From the NCBI GenBank assembly GCA_938083135.1, contig CALLKY010000005.1, positions 1 through 64,000 on the forward strand: DNA of 64,000 nucleotides. The letters are read 5' to 3'. The stretch comes from an uncultured Alphaproteobacteria bacterium (GTDB lineage: Bacteria; Pseudomonadota; Alphaproteobacteria; Bin95). Numbering within the stretch: position 1 is the first letter of the stretch; each line of letters begins with the position of its first letter. Made by a program: the position numbers and the translations under genes. Shown piece after piece: positions 1 to 8,025 of the stretch. Under the pieces are notes generated by a model. It worked only from the letters and a program-made list of their open reading frames with translations. It was not told where the DNA came from and made no database searches.

Positions 1-46
1 CCGCGACAACGCGACAACGCAGATCAAGAGAAAGAGCATTCGCCAT
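1..46 (-). CDS. N-terminus of an IS630-family transposase (partial, runs off the window)
   Basis: The ATG at 44-46 on the minus strand opens a frame reading MANALSLDLRCRVVA and then leaves the window. An AGGAGG ribosome-binding site lies about eight bases upstream. The start resembles the N-terminal helix-turn-helix of IS630-family transposases, which commonly begin with a short leader followed by a SLDLRxRVV motif. Only 15 residues are visible, so no catalytic DDE residue can be seen. The alternative is an ordinary operon partner of the PilM-like gene, which ends 35 bases upstream. The TA-bounded end sequence next to it favours the insertion-sequence reading. Confidence 0.55.
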   Translation of the reverse strand, partial: MANALSLDLRCRVVA

Positions 47-139
47 GTAAGCTGGCCTCCTTTGCCAGCAAACATCGTGAATCACATATTCCCTACCAAG
101 GGAATCCCAAACGATTCAATCAAATCCAAATCCGCTCTA
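1..139 (-). mobile_element. Left end of an IS630-like insertion sequence (partial)
   Basis: The transposase-like reading frame at 1-46 is preceded on the minus strand by about 90 bases ending at a TA dinucleotide (138-139). Just inside the TA, the minus strand reads GAGCGGATTTGG and then a GATTGAATC-type stretch. From memory, this form (TA followed by GAGC and a GATTGAATC block) is common at the ends of IS630/Tc1-type elements in alphaproteobacteria, which insert at TA. The adjoining PilM-like frame enters this segment and ends inside it at 82-84, as expected for an insertion in a gene. The other end lies outside the window, so the matching inverted repeat and the TA duplication cannot be checked. 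Confidence 0.55.
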
Positions 140-1476
140 GCTGGTGTGATTTCAGATCCGCCACTGCCGAATTGCGGCAATGTGAGACCGAAAAACTTCT
201 GCGGCGGTTTGCTATTGGTTTTCGCGCCGCCTTTCGCCCCACTGGCGTTTGCTTTGGTCCGTTGCTGCGTCCGCTCGTCCAGTTCCGTTCCGACCAGCTG
301 GTTATCCTTAAAACGGTATTCTTTGGTGCCGTCGCTAAACAGCGGTAAGTCAGGCCCGCGCAGCAAGTTCAGGTCAATCGCATTGGCGGCATGTGCCATG
401 GGCGTATTTTGCTGTGCTGCAGCGACTTCAATGCCAAGTGCCGCGGATAGCAGGGTGTCGAGCCCCTTAACGGTGGAGAACGCCCCCATGGCTTCAAGCA
501 CGCGGGGCGGTTCAGCCAGGCGGGATTCCGTGAAATAGGCCAGGGTTTCGCGCGCAACGTCAGCGAGGGTCTCTAAGGGCGCTGCACCGCCGCCAGACGC
601 AGCCCTGCCGACCATGTCTCGCTCCGCCATTTCCCGAACCGCTTCGGGCATGGGGAGGGAGTTGGTGTCCGATACCAAGGCCGCAAATGCATGCGCGCCG
701 ACACGGATATGACGCTGGGCAACAACGCCGCTTGCCGCGTCTGAAACCACAAGCAAGCTGTCATCGATTCCGATATGCAGCACCGCGCGCGTTTCGGTAG
801 CGTCCGGCTGCGCCATCCAAGACACGGTCGCGGGGGCAATGGAGGTAATGCGGATAGAGAGATCGCCAAGAGCCGCCAGATAGGCGCGGGCGCGATCTAA
901 CCGGCAGGCGCTGATCAGGCGGCGCTCAGCCTCGTTCTCAATGCGACGGCCATAAGGCGCGCTATCGAAGCCACATTCGGGCGCGCCAAGCAGCCGCTCC
1001 GCTAATTGCGCCATGCTTGATTGATCGGCACCGTAAGAGCGGACAGCCCGATTATCGAATATCTCAATTGCAGGATCGGCGGGCCAAAGCCGGACAGACC
1101 CGCACTGCGCGCGCTCGCCCGGTGCCAGGCTACGGATTGCGGCGCGCAAGCTATCGAGCGGACCCGCGCGGCTGGCCGAATCAGCGGAGAGCGCGTCCGC
1201 CCGGTCATCCCGGCGCTCAATAATTCGTTCCTGTGTGATGGGGTTTGTGACCGTCAGCGACCAATCAAAATCACTGAAAACAATGTCCAGGATCATCAGC
1301 GCGCCTGCGCCATCTGGGGCATCTAGCGCATTTTCGTTCAGCGTTGGGGCGGCGGTGGTCTGCTCGGTTTTGGCATCATCCGCTACGTGCTTCGACTCCA
1401 GGCCAAAGCGCCCGCCAAGTTTCCCTGGCAAGCGTTCGAGCGCACGGGCGCGGAGGTTTTGAAAATTGAAGCCCAT
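82..1476 (-). CDS. PilM/GspL-like actin-fold protein, 3' end probably disrupted by the IS630-like element
   Basis: This 464-residue frame resembles the cytoplasmic actin-like fold of PilM and GspL, which anchor type IV pilus or type II secretion assembly at the inner membrane. The support is structural pattern rather than a strong motif: an 'LHIGIDDSLLVV' strand pair followed by 'RHIRVGAHAF', and near residues 325-350 a 'PRVLEAMGAFSTVKGLDTLLSAAL'-type segment in the place of the phosphate-2/adenosine loop. No membrane helix is present, although GspL normally has one after this domain. The last 18 or so residues (about 447-464) lie inside the IS630-like end, so the native C-terminus, possibly with the membrane anchor, is probably missing. 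No other pilus or secretion gene is visible. Confidence 0.5.
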   Translation of the reverse strand: MGFNFQNLRARALERLPGKLGGRFGLESKHVADDAKTEQTTAAPTLNENALDAPDGAGALMILDIVFSDFDWSLTVTNPITQERIIERRDDRADALSADSASRAGPLDSLRAAIRSLAPGERAQCGSVRLWPADPAIEIFDNRAVRSYGADQSSMAQLAERLLGAPECGFDSAPYGRRIENEAERRLISACRLDRARAYLAALGDLSIRITSIAPATVSWMAQPDATETRAVLHIGIDDSLLVVSDAASGVVAQRHIRVGAHAFAALVSDTNSLPMPEAVREMAERDMVGRAASGGGAAPLETLADVARETLAYFTESRLAEPPRVLEAMGAFSTVKGLDTLLSAALGIEVAAAQQNTPMAHAANAIDLNLLRGPDLPLFSDGTKEYRFKDNQLVGTELDERTQQRTKANASGAKGGAKTNSKPPQKFFGLTLPQFGSGGSEITPARADLDLIESFGIPLVGNM

Positions 1477-1580
1477 AGGGCGTTTAGCCTGATGCCGTGG
1501 TGTGATCGGTCACCCTAGCGAGGCTTGGTTAACACGCACCTACTCACACCAAAGTGGTAGCAGGCCAGCGAATATTGGTC

Positions 1581-1820
1581 TTAGAGCTTGTTATGCGTGC
1601 CGTCGCAGAACGGACCCTTGCCTGTCGCCTTGCATTGGCAAAGTGCAGCCGAGCCGGTTTTCTCCGCCTTGAAGCGCATCGGTGCGAAATCGCTGCCTTT
1701 GTGGGCACCGTCGCAGAATGGCTGTTTTTCAGATTTACCACAGGTGCACCAGAAATAGGCCTTCTCGGCCTCTAGCTCGACGCGGGCAGGGACCTTGGCG
1801 GCGACAACAGGTTCGCTCAT
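1581..1820 (-). CDS. Tandem CDGSH iron-sulfur protein
   Basis: This 79-residue protein carries two CDGSH-type motifs. The first uses Cys25, Cys27, Cys36 and His40 (CTC...PFCDGAH) and the second Cys61, Cys63, Cys72 and His76 (CQC...PFCDGTH). In the mitoNEET family each motif holds a redox-active [2Fe-2S] cluster through three Cys and one His. The tandem arrangement is that of the soluble, MiNT-like class, and there is no membrane anchor. It stands alone between the PilM-like gene and the divergently transcribed reductase operon. Its partner is unknown; redox or cluster transfer is a family-level inference. Confidence 0.9.
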   Translation of the reverse strand: MSEPVVAAKVPARVELEAEKAYFWCTCGKSEKQPFCDGAHKGSDFAPMRFKAEKTGSAALCQCKATGKGPFCDGTHNKL

Positions 1821-1946
1821 ACTTCACATTCCTTTGGTTTTGCGGGCGGCAATCACTATCACGCGGCCGCGATTTCAAGCCTAAGGGTGCGTTGCGAATG
1901 GCTGATGGTCAATCGCTTTCATGGATAAGGGACTCGATCCAAACAC

Positions 1947-2939
1947 ATGCGGATTTGTATTTACGGTGCCGGCGCCGTCGGCTCATTCCTGGCGGCTCGT
2001 CTCGCCCATGCCGGTTTTGATGTGGCGGCAATCGCTAGGGGCGCGCAGCTCGCTGCCCTGCAATCGGATGGGATCACGCTGGAAGAGGCGGACGGCACGA
2101 TCAATGCGCGCGTCAAAGCCAGCAGTGACCCAGCAGATTTCGGCCCGCAGGACGCTGTGATCTTCACCACCAAAGCGCACTCGCTCGCCGGGATTGCTGA
2201 TGCGGCCCAGTCTTTGATCGGCCCGGAGACGGCGCTGGTCTTCGCCCAGAACGGTATTCCCTGGTGGTATGGCCATGCGTTTGATGCGCCTGGGCTAGCA
2301 CCCGGACCGCTGGCGAGGCTTGATCCGGATGGCGCGATTTGGAACGGCTTCAGGCCGGAACGGGCTATCGGTGCCGTGATCTACTCGCCAAATACGGTGG
2401 TGCGTCCCGGCGTCATCCGCAACAAGGCGACGCGGCCAGCGGAATACCCGCTTGGCCAGCCCGACGGCGGGGCGGATGCGCCGACGAAAAGCATCGCGAA
2501 AGCACTGGAAGCCGCAAACATCAAAGCACCTATCCTGGAGGATATCCGCCGGGAGGTCTGGACTAAGCTGATCATCAACATTTACGGCGCGCCGGTCTGC
2601 ACACTGACGGGCGCTTCGGTCAAAGGCTCCCTGCAGCAGGCGGGTATGGACCATGTTGCCGGAGCGGTCATGGCGGAAGGAGTGGCTGTCGCGAAGGCCC
2701 ATGGATTTGATCTGGATGTGAACATCGCGAACTATACTGACCCTGAAAAACGGCCGGATCATAAGTCATCCATGCTGCAGGACTTTGAAGCAGGGCGGCA
2801 GATGGAGGTCGATCCGATCATTGGCTGCGCCCATGATTTCGCCCGGGCCGCTGGTGTACCAACGCCGGTGCTGGATGTTCTTTTGCCGCTGGTTCGCGCC
2901 AAAGCCCGGACAGCGGGCCTTTATGGAGACACTGCATGA
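1947..2939 (+). CDS. 2-dehydropantoate 2-reductase family protein (ketopantoate reductase)
   Basis: This 330-residue protein belongs to the ApbA/PanE family, which reduces 2-dehydropantoate to pantoate with NADPH. The N-terminal Rossmann loop is GAGAVGS (residues 7-13). TTK (Lys76) and QNG (101-103) line the cofactor site. The C-terminal helical domain has Lys207 in 'EVWTKLI', which matches the family's catalytic lysine. It is the first gene of an operon: its TGA overlaps the ATG of CoA-transferase subunit A. That company is unusual for a pantothenate gene, and panC lies far away at 48615. It may therefore reduce another 2-oxo or 3-oxo acid made by the operon, so no gene symbol is given. Confidence 0.8.
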   Translation: MRICIYGAGAVGSFLAARLAHAGFDVAAIARGAQLAALQSDGITLEEADGTINARVKASSDPADFGPQDAVIFTTKAHSLAGIADAAQSLIGPETALVFAQNGIPWWYGHAFDAPGLAPGPLARLDPDGAIWNGFRPERAIGAVIYSPNTVVRPGVIRNKATRPAEYPLGQPDGGADAPTKSIAKALEAANIKAPILEDIRREVWTKLIINIYGAPVCTLTGASVKGSLQQAGMDHVAGAVMAEGVAVAKAHGFDLDVNIANYTDPEKRPDHKSSMLQDFEAGRQMEVDPIIGCAHDFARAAGVPTPVLDVLLPLVRAKARTAGLYGDTA

Positions 2940-3622
2940 TCGATAAACGCGTAGACAGTATTGAGGCTGCGCTGATTGATGTCCGGGATGGCGCATCGGT
3001 CATGATTTCAGGGTTTGGCGGTGCTGGCACGCCTGCCAACTTGATGCGCGGGCTGGATGCATGTGGGGCGAAAGACCTCACTGTGATTGTGAACAGTCTG
3101 CGCTTTCTGGAAGGCCAGGCACCAGGGCTGTTCGCAGAGAAGCGGGTGAAAAAGGCCGTATGCACTGCTGCGCGCGGCCGGGGCAAAACCCCGAGCGATT
3201 ATGAGCTGCAATGGCAAGCGGGTGAGCTTGATATTGATATGTGTCCGCAAGGCACGTTCGCTGAACGCATCCGGGCAGGGGGGGCTGGTATACCGGCGTT
3301 CTACACGCCAACGGCGGCGGGTGTTGAGCTTGGTAAGGGCAAGGAATTGCGCTTGTTCGATGGCAGGCCATGTGTGTTGGAAACGTCGCTTAGGGCGGAT
3401 TTCGCGATCATGCGCGGGGCAGAGGCGGATCGCTTCGGCAATGTCCGGTTCCGGGGCAGCCAAGCGAATTTTGGCATGGCAATGGCCCCAGCGGCGGACG
3501 TCGCGATTGTTGAAGTACAGGCATTTTCCGAAACACCATTAGCGCCGGAGGATATCGACCTGCCCGGCGTATATGTGCAGCGCATCGTACTAGCCCCTGA
3601 TACGGGAGAAATTCGTGGTTGA
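2936..3622 (+). CDS. 3-oxoacid CoA-transferase, subunit A
   Basis: This 228-residue alpha subunit belongs to the family I CoA-transferases (3-oxoadipate, acetoacetate and glutaconate types), which move CoA between acyl-CoA and a free acid. The glycine-rich N-terminal loop 'ISGFGGAGTP' (24-33) is the family's CoA-binding turn, and 'GKELRLFDGRPCVLE' is typical of the middle of subunit A. The start overlaps the preceding stop as ATGA, and the 3' end overlaps subunit B by eight bases, so the three genes are probably translationally coupled. The exact acid substrate cannot be read from the sequence. Confidence 0.88.
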   Translation: MIDKRVDSIEAALIDVRDGASVMISGFGGAGTPANLMRGLDACGAKDLTVIVNSLRFLEGQAPGLFAEKRVKKAVCTAARGRGKTPSDYELQWQAGELDIDMCPQGTFAERIRAGGAGIPAFYTPTAAGVELGKGKELRLFDGRPCVLETSLRADFAIMRGAEADRFGNVRFRGSQANFGMAMAPAADVAIVEVQAFSETPLAPEDIDLPGVYVQRIVLAPDTGEIRG

Positions 3623-4292
3623 GCCCCTAAGCCGCAATCAAATCGCCTGGCGCGCGGCCCAGGACCTGGAAGAAGGCATGGTTGTCAATCTTGGTATCGG
3701 CATGCCGGTTCTGGCATCGAGCTATGCACCTGCGGGCCGTGAAGTGATCTACCAGTCGGAGAACGGCATTGTCGGCGTTGGCCCGGAGGCTCAAGCTGGC
3801 CATGCAGACCCTGATCTTGTTGATGCGGGCAGCCGGAATGTCACCTTGGCGGCTGGCGGGACTGTGATTGATAGCGCCGGGGCCTTCGCCATGATCAGGG
3901 GTGGTCATATTGATGTGACCCTGCTTGGCGGGTTCGAAGTGGCTGCTAATGGTGATCTCGCCAATTGGGACGCACAGGTTCCGAACAAGGGCCAGCTTGT
4001 TGGCGGCGCTATGGATTTGGCGTTCGGTGCCAAGGCTGTGCGCGTGATGATGCAGCACAATACGAAGTCTGGCGGGCCGCGCTTGCTGAAAAAGTGCAGC
4101 TTGCCTTTGACGGCACCCGGATGCGTTACCCGCATCTATACCGATTTGGCAGTTGTTGATGTAACGGCGCAGGGCTTTGTGGTTCAGGAGATACTTGCCG
4201 GTATGTCGAAAGATGAGCTGCAGGCAAAAACCGATGCGCCGTTGAAACACTCCAATGATCTCAAAACGTTGGAAGCGCCTGCGGACCTATAA
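3615..4292 (+). CDS. 3-oxoacid CoA-transferase, subunit B
   Basis: This 225-residue beta subunit is the partner of the preceding gene. 'YQSENGIVGVGP' carries Glu49, which corresponds to the catalytic glutamate that forms the CoA-thioester intermediate in this family (usually written SENG). The gene starts with GTG at 3615, inside the last codons of subunit A; the next possible ATG would delete the conserved first strand. Together with subunit A it should form an alpha/beta heteromer. It is followed after 22 bases by an alpha/beta hydrolase. Confidence 0.88.
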   Translation: MVEPLSRNQIAWRAAQDLEEGMVVNLGIGMPVLASSYAPAGREVIYQSENGIVGVGPEAQAGHADPDLVDAGSRNVTLAAGGTVIDSAGAFAMIRGGHIDVTLLGGFEVAANGDLANWDAQVPNKGQLVGGAMDLAFGAKAVRVMMQHNTKSGGPRLLKKCSLPLTAPGCVTRIYTDLAVVDVTAQGFVVQEILAGMSKDELQAKTDAPLKHSNDLKTLEAPADL

Positions 4293-4314
4293 GCGCTGAC
4301 AAATATCAGGGGAA

Positions 4315-5010
4315 ATGAAGATGGCGACATTTGTATTGCTGCACGGGGCTTATCAAGGCGGATGGATTTGGAAGCCAGTGCGGGAACGGTTAGCGGCGGC
4401 TGGCCACACGGTCTTCGCGCCGACGCTGGACGGCTGCGCCGAGCGGGCTGACGCGCTCCGACCGGGCATCGACACAGAGGCTCACGGCGCTGAGATTGCC
4501 AAATTGCTGGAATTCGAGGACCTGAACGATGTTGTTCTGGTTGCAACGTCGTCTGGCGGCATGGTCATGGCTGCAGCGGCTGAACGGGTGCCTGATCGCA
4601 TTAGCCGTCTCGTTTTTGCCGATGCGCTGGCGCTCATGGACGGTGAGAAAATCCGGGATATCGTGACCCGGCCTTCCTCGATAGAAACAGACTTAGCGCT
4701 TGGTCCATCCAAAGAAGATGCAGCAAGCCGCTTGTTTGCAGACCTGGAGCCTGATGTCCGCGAATGGGCGGTAGATCGGCTCACGCTGCATCCGCGCAAT
4801 GTGTTCTATCAACCAGTGAAGCTGCCAAGCTTCTGGCAGAGCAAGTGGACGGCCAGCGTCATTTACTGCACGGAAGCCCAAAATCCTGGCAAACCGCACC
4901 AGAAGCGGGCCGCGGATGCGCTGGGTGCCAGCTGGCATGAGATTGAGACGGGGCATTACCCCATGCTCAGCACGCCAGACCGGCTGGTCGAGTTGATCCT
5001 ACAGGGCTGA
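4315..5010 (+). CDS. Alpha/beta-fold hydrolase (plant esterase/hydroxynitrile-lyase-like)
   Basis: This 231-residue protein has the core of the small alpha/beta hydrolases related to methyl esterases and hydroxynitrile lyases. The N-terminal 'LLHGAYQGGW' gives the oxyanion loop. The nucleophile elbow is A-T-S-S-G at residues 77-81 with Ser79 as the likely nucleophile, and 'GHYPML' near the C-terminus holds the catalytic His. The first glycine of the usual GxSxG is alanine here, as in several members of this subfamily. It is the last gene of the reductase/CoA-transferase operon and ends two bases before the convergent iron permease gene. The substrate is unknown. A second ATG two codons in is also possible. 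Confidence 0.8.
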   Translation: MKMATFVLLHGAYQGGWIWKPVRERLAAAGHTVFAPTLDGCAERADALRPGIDTEAHGAEIAKLLEFEDLNDVVLVATSSGGMVMAAAAERVPDRISRLVFADALALMDGEKIRDIVTRPSSIETDLALGPSKEDAASRLFADLEPDVREWAVDRLTLHPRNVFYQPVKLPSFWQSKWTASVIYCTEAQNPGKPHQKRAADALGASWHEIETGHYPMLSTPDRLVELILQG

Positions 5011-5012
5011 TC

Positions 5013-6719
5013 TTACTGCTTCCGCGTCGGGTCCATGACGCGGGAGAGGATGATCAGCGGGGCGAGACCAACAACCACTATGGCCAGCGCGGACAAGGCG
5101 CTGGCTTCCAGCTGTTCGGCGGAGGCGTATTGGTAGACGTGGGTCGCCAGTGTCTCGAAGCCGAATGGGCGGAGGAGCAGCGTCATTGGCAGCTCCTTCA
5201 TGCAGTCGACAAAAACCAATATCAGGGCGGCGACAATGCTGCCGCGGAGCAGCGGTGCATGCACCCTGGCGAGCGCGCCAAGCGGGCCGCAGCCAAGCGT
5301 GCGCGCGGCACCGTCCATGGATGGCGTCACCCGTTCTAGCCCAGCTTCGACAGAGCCATGGGCGAGTGGCAGAAACCGCACTGTGCAAGCGAAGACCAAA
5401 GCGGCGATAGAGCCTGTCAGCAGCAGCCCATAGCCGAACCCGAAGGCTTCGCGCATCCACCCGTCCAGCCAATTATCGAACGCGGCGAGTGGCAACAGCA
5501 CGCCAAGTGCCAGCACAGCACCTGGAATGCCATACCCCAGATTGGCGAAGCGGCTGGCGAGCTTCAGTGGGCGTTTTGGGCGGAGGCGATAGCCATAAGC
5601 TAGGCCCAACGCAACGAGCAGTGCCGCCACTGCGGCCAAGGCAGACATGATGACGCTATTGGCGGCCAGGCCCAAGAATCCGTCAGCGCTTTCAGGCGCG
5701 CCGATTGCAGACTCGACCAAGTGTGCTGCAGGCGCGATGAATCCCACGGCAACCGGTGCCAAGCAAAGCAGGGTTGCCAGCCAGCCATGCCAACCCAACA
5801 ATCGCTGCCGCTTCGGTTTCCGACCCATGCGCCCCACTTCGGCGAAGCCTCTGCCGCGCCGGCCCCAGCGTTCCAGCATCATGACGCAGGCAACCAGCGC
5901 TAGCATCGCCAGGGCCAATTGGGCGGCGGCAGCGGCACTTCCCATATGTAGCCAGGCGTCAAACACGCCAACGCTGAAGGTCTGTAGGCCGAAATGCAGG
6001 GGGATCGCGATATCGTTCAGCGTTTCCATCATCGCGACCGCAGCGCCAGCAACGATAGCCGGGCGTGCCAGTGGCAGTGCCACCCGGAAAAACGCCCGCC
6101 ACGGGCCAGCCCCTAGCGACCGTGCGGCTTCCAGCGGGCCAGCGCCCTGGGCCAGGAATGCAGCGCGGGCCAGCACATAGACGTATGGATAGAGCGCGAT
6201 GCCAAACAGCGCGATGGCACCTTCCAGCGACCGTACTTCTGGAAACCAGTAATCCCGGGGTGTCGCCCAGCCGAAGAGCGCGCGCAGGGTGGATTGCACG
6301 ATCCCAGAATATTCCAGCAATTCTGAATACACATAGCCGGTGATGTAGGCGGGGATCGCCAGGGGCAGCAGGAGCGCCCATTCAAACCAGCGGCGACCGG
6401 GGAATTCATGCATGGCGACGAGCCACCCAGCACCAACGCCAATGGCCGCCACCATAAGTCCGACACCAAGCGCCAGCAGCAATGTTGTCGTCAGATAGCG
6501 GGTCAGCACGGTGTCTGCCAGATGCGCCCAGACGTCGCCGGAGGGCGAAAGCGCTATGCCAACAACGGCGATGAGTGGGAATGCGGCAAGGGCGGCAAGC
6601 GACCACGCGAGGATAGCCCAGCCACCGCCAAATCGGGCGAGCGGGCTTTGTTTTGCTGTGAACGCACGGCCTGTCGCAGGGCCGTTTCCTGGCGCGTCAG
6701 CTTTTGAGCTTGCGGCCAT
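5013..6719 (-). CDS. fbpB: Iron(III) ABC transporter permease, fused two-domain (FbpB type)
   Basis: This 568-residue membrane protein has two homologous permease halves, each with about six hydrophobic helices and an EAA-type loop. The first reads 'EAARSLGAGPWRAFFRVALPLARPA' and the second 'DGAARTLGCGPLGALARVHAPLL'. The fused form is the hallmark of FbpB/SfuB ferric iron permeases, which work with a periplasmic FbpA and the ATPase FbpC. Neither partner is adjacent. The gene overlaps the 3' end of the Fur-like regulator by 23 bases on the same strand, so the two are probably transcribed together, which supports an iron role. Confidence 0.85.
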   Translation of the reverse strand: MAASSKADAPGNGPATGRAFTAKQSPLARFGGGWAILAWSLAALAAFPLIAVVGIALSPSGDVWAHLADTVLTRYLTTTLLLALGVGLMVAAIGVGAGWLVAMHEFPGRRWFEWALLLPLAIPAYITGYVYSELLEYSGIVQSTLRALFGWATPRDYWFPEVRSLEGAIALFGIALYPYVYVLARAAFLAQGAGPLEAARSLGAGPWRAFFRVALPLARPAIVAGAAVAMMETLNDIAIPLHFGLQTFSVGVFDAWLHMGSAAAAAQLALAMLALVACVMMLERWGRRGRGFAEVGRMGRKPKRQRLLGWHGWLATLLCLAPVAVGFIAPAAHLVESAIGAPESADGFLGLAANSVIMSALAAVAALLVALGLAYGYRLRPKRPLKLASRFANLGYGIPGAVLALGVLLPLAAFDNWLDGWMREAFGFGYGLLLTGSIAALVFACTVRFLPLAHGSVEAGLERVTPSMDGAARTLGCGPLGALARVHAPLLRGSIVAALILVFVDCMKELPMTLLLRPFGFETLATHVYQYASAEQLEASALSALAIVVVGLAPLIILSRVMDPTRKQ

Positions 6720-7110
6720 AAAGCTCGAGCCGATGGTCTACTAATTCATAGCCAAGTTCGTTAGCAACCCGTTCCTTCAGCGCTTCCAGCTCCTGGTGCA
6801 TGAACTCAATCACTTCACCGGTTTCGATATCGATCAGGTGCTCATGATGGTCGCCAGTTTCCTCATAACGCGCCCGGCCTTCGCCAAAATCGTGGCGGAC
6901 CAGCACGTTCGCGTCTTCAAACAGCTTCAGGGACCGGTAAACGGTCGCGATGCTGATGCGCGGATCAACAGCAGTCGCGCGGCGGTATACGGTTTCAACG
7001 TCAGGATGATCCTCAGCGTCGGCGATGACGCGTGCGATTACCCGGCGCTGCTCGGTCATTTTCAGGCCTTTGTCTTCGCAGGCCTTTTCCAGTTTTGTCA
7101 TCGCCGCCAT
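6697..7110 (-). CDS. fur: Fur-family metal-dependent transcriptional regulator (alphaproteobacterial Fur/Mur type)
   Basis: This protein has an N-terminal winged helix with the Fur recognition segment 'ISIATVYRSLKLFED' and a C-terminal metal-sensing domain with 'DHHEHLID' and 'GEVIEF'. The cysteine pairs that bind structural zinc in enterobacterial Fur are absent, as in the alphaproteobacterial Fur/Mur group, some members of which respond to manganese. I place the start at 7110 (137 residues) because GGAGG lies six bases before that ATG; a longer start at 7149 is possible. It precedes and overlaps the iron permease gene. Whether it senses iron or manganese cannot be decided here. Confidence 0.88.
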   Translation of the reverse strand: MAAMTKLEKACEDKGLKMTEQRRVIARVIADAEDHPDVETVYRRATAVDPRISIATVYRSLKLFEDANVLVRHDFGEGRARYEETGDHHEHLIDIETGEVIEFMHQELEALKERVANELGYELVDHRLELYGRKLKS

Positions 7111-7149
7111 ATGGTGCCTCCGACCGCTTTGCGGCTCAGAATGAGTCAT

Positions 7150-7558
7150 TCCAACATTAATGCGGCATCAGCGGGCAGGACGCAACGCAGAGAGTGCAAA
7201 ATTTGACCAAGCCAGATATTGCTTTGCCGCTAGTGAGGCGGTTCATACCGCATTTTGCGGAGAGTTTAATGCACCGCGGGCGCCCCCTCACCCTGCCCTC
7301 TCCCCCCGTTGGGGGGAGAGGGTTCAATCAGAAACAACGCGGCTTCTGTGAGGGTCTCCTCGCCCGCCCCCAATGGACGTATGGCGGGGGGAGAGGGATC
7401 AGGGTGAGGGGGGAAGATGGCGGGCCAAAGATCGCTTTGCCGCTAATGCGGTTGCGCGTACTTCATTTTGTAGAGAGTTCAATGCAACACAGATGCCTCC
7501 CGCACCCCGCCTTTCCCCCGCTAGACGTTTTCTTAGGGTGGGTGAGGAGCCAGATTGG
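7150..7558. repeat. 409-base spacer with an imperfect tandem duplication and palindromic repeat units
   Basis: No convincing gene lies here. A segment starting near 7215 recurs from about 7430, both reading roughly 'GCTTTGCCGCTA..TG..GG' followed later by 'CATTTTG..GAGAGTT.AATGCA'. Each copy runs into the start of a palindromic C/G-rich repeat; in the second copy that repeat is degenerate (about 7497-7522). A repeat pair occupies 7283-7413. The 5' end probably carries the fur promoter, but I cannot point to a clear box. Confidence 0.6.
7283..7413. repeat. Palindromic repeat pair A (head-to-head)
   Basis: The left unit (7283-7322) reads CCCCTCACCCTGCCCTCTCC, then CCCCGTTGGGG and a G-rich arm, folding into a hairpin. 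The right unit (about 7359-7413) is the inverted form ending GGGATCAGGGTGAGGGG, with a disturbed centre. Between them lies a short core, which on the minus strand reads GACCCTCACAGAAGCCGCG and matches the core in pairs C and G. This is one of seven repeat loci of the same family in the window. Confidence 0.85.
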
Positions 7559-7963
7559 CTATGCCTGCTCCAACTCCACCAGCGTCCCGCAGAAGTCTTT
7601 GGGATGCAGGAATAGGACGGGCTTGTTGTGGGCGCCGTTCTTGGGCTCGCCGTCGCCAAGGACGCGGGCGCCCTCTGCCACAAGCTTATCCCGCGCGGCC
7701 AGAATATCGTCGACCTCGTAGCAGACATGGTGCATGCCGCCGGAGGGCGAGCCTTCGAGGAACTTGGCGACGGGGGAGCCTTCGCCATAAGGCTCCAGCA
7801 GTTCGATCTTGGTGTTGGGCAGCTCCACGAACACCACTGTCACGCCGTGATCAGGCAGAATCTCTGGTGTCGAGACCGTGGCACCTAGGGCGTTGCGGTA
7901 TGTGGCCGCTGCGGCTTGTAAGTCAGGAACAACAATAGCGACGTGGTTCAAGCGGCCGATCAT
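7559..7963 (-). CDS. mce: Methylmalonyl-CoA epimerase
   Basis: This 134-residue VOC-fold protein interconverts the (R) and (S) forms of methylmalonyl-CoA, linking propionyl-CoA carboxylation to the mutase. It starts with 'LNHVAIVVPDL', the first metal-ligand His (His7). The second half has 'GGMHHVCYEVDD' (His79) and ends with 'GTLVELEQ' (Glu130). These match the usual metal ligands, and the length is normal. The downstream crotonase and MFS genes lie on the same strand upstream of it. No mutase or propionyl-CoA carboxylase gene is in the window. Confidence 0.92.
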   Translation of the reverse strand: MIGRLNHVAIVVPDLQAAAATYRNALGATVSTPEILPDHGVTVVFVELPNTKIELLEPYGEGSPVAKFLEGSPSGGMHHVCYEVDDILAARDKLVAEGARVLGDGEPKNGAHNKPVLFLHPKDFCGTLVELEQA

Positions 7964-8025
7964 GGCGGGCTATCCTTTGGTCCGGTAAGTGTTCGCGGCA
8001 GTTATGCGAGAATCAGACGCGTGGC

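Noticed and set aside
7194-7721. Frames through the repeats between fur and mce
   Set aside because: They consist of translated palindromic repeats and the antisense of mce.
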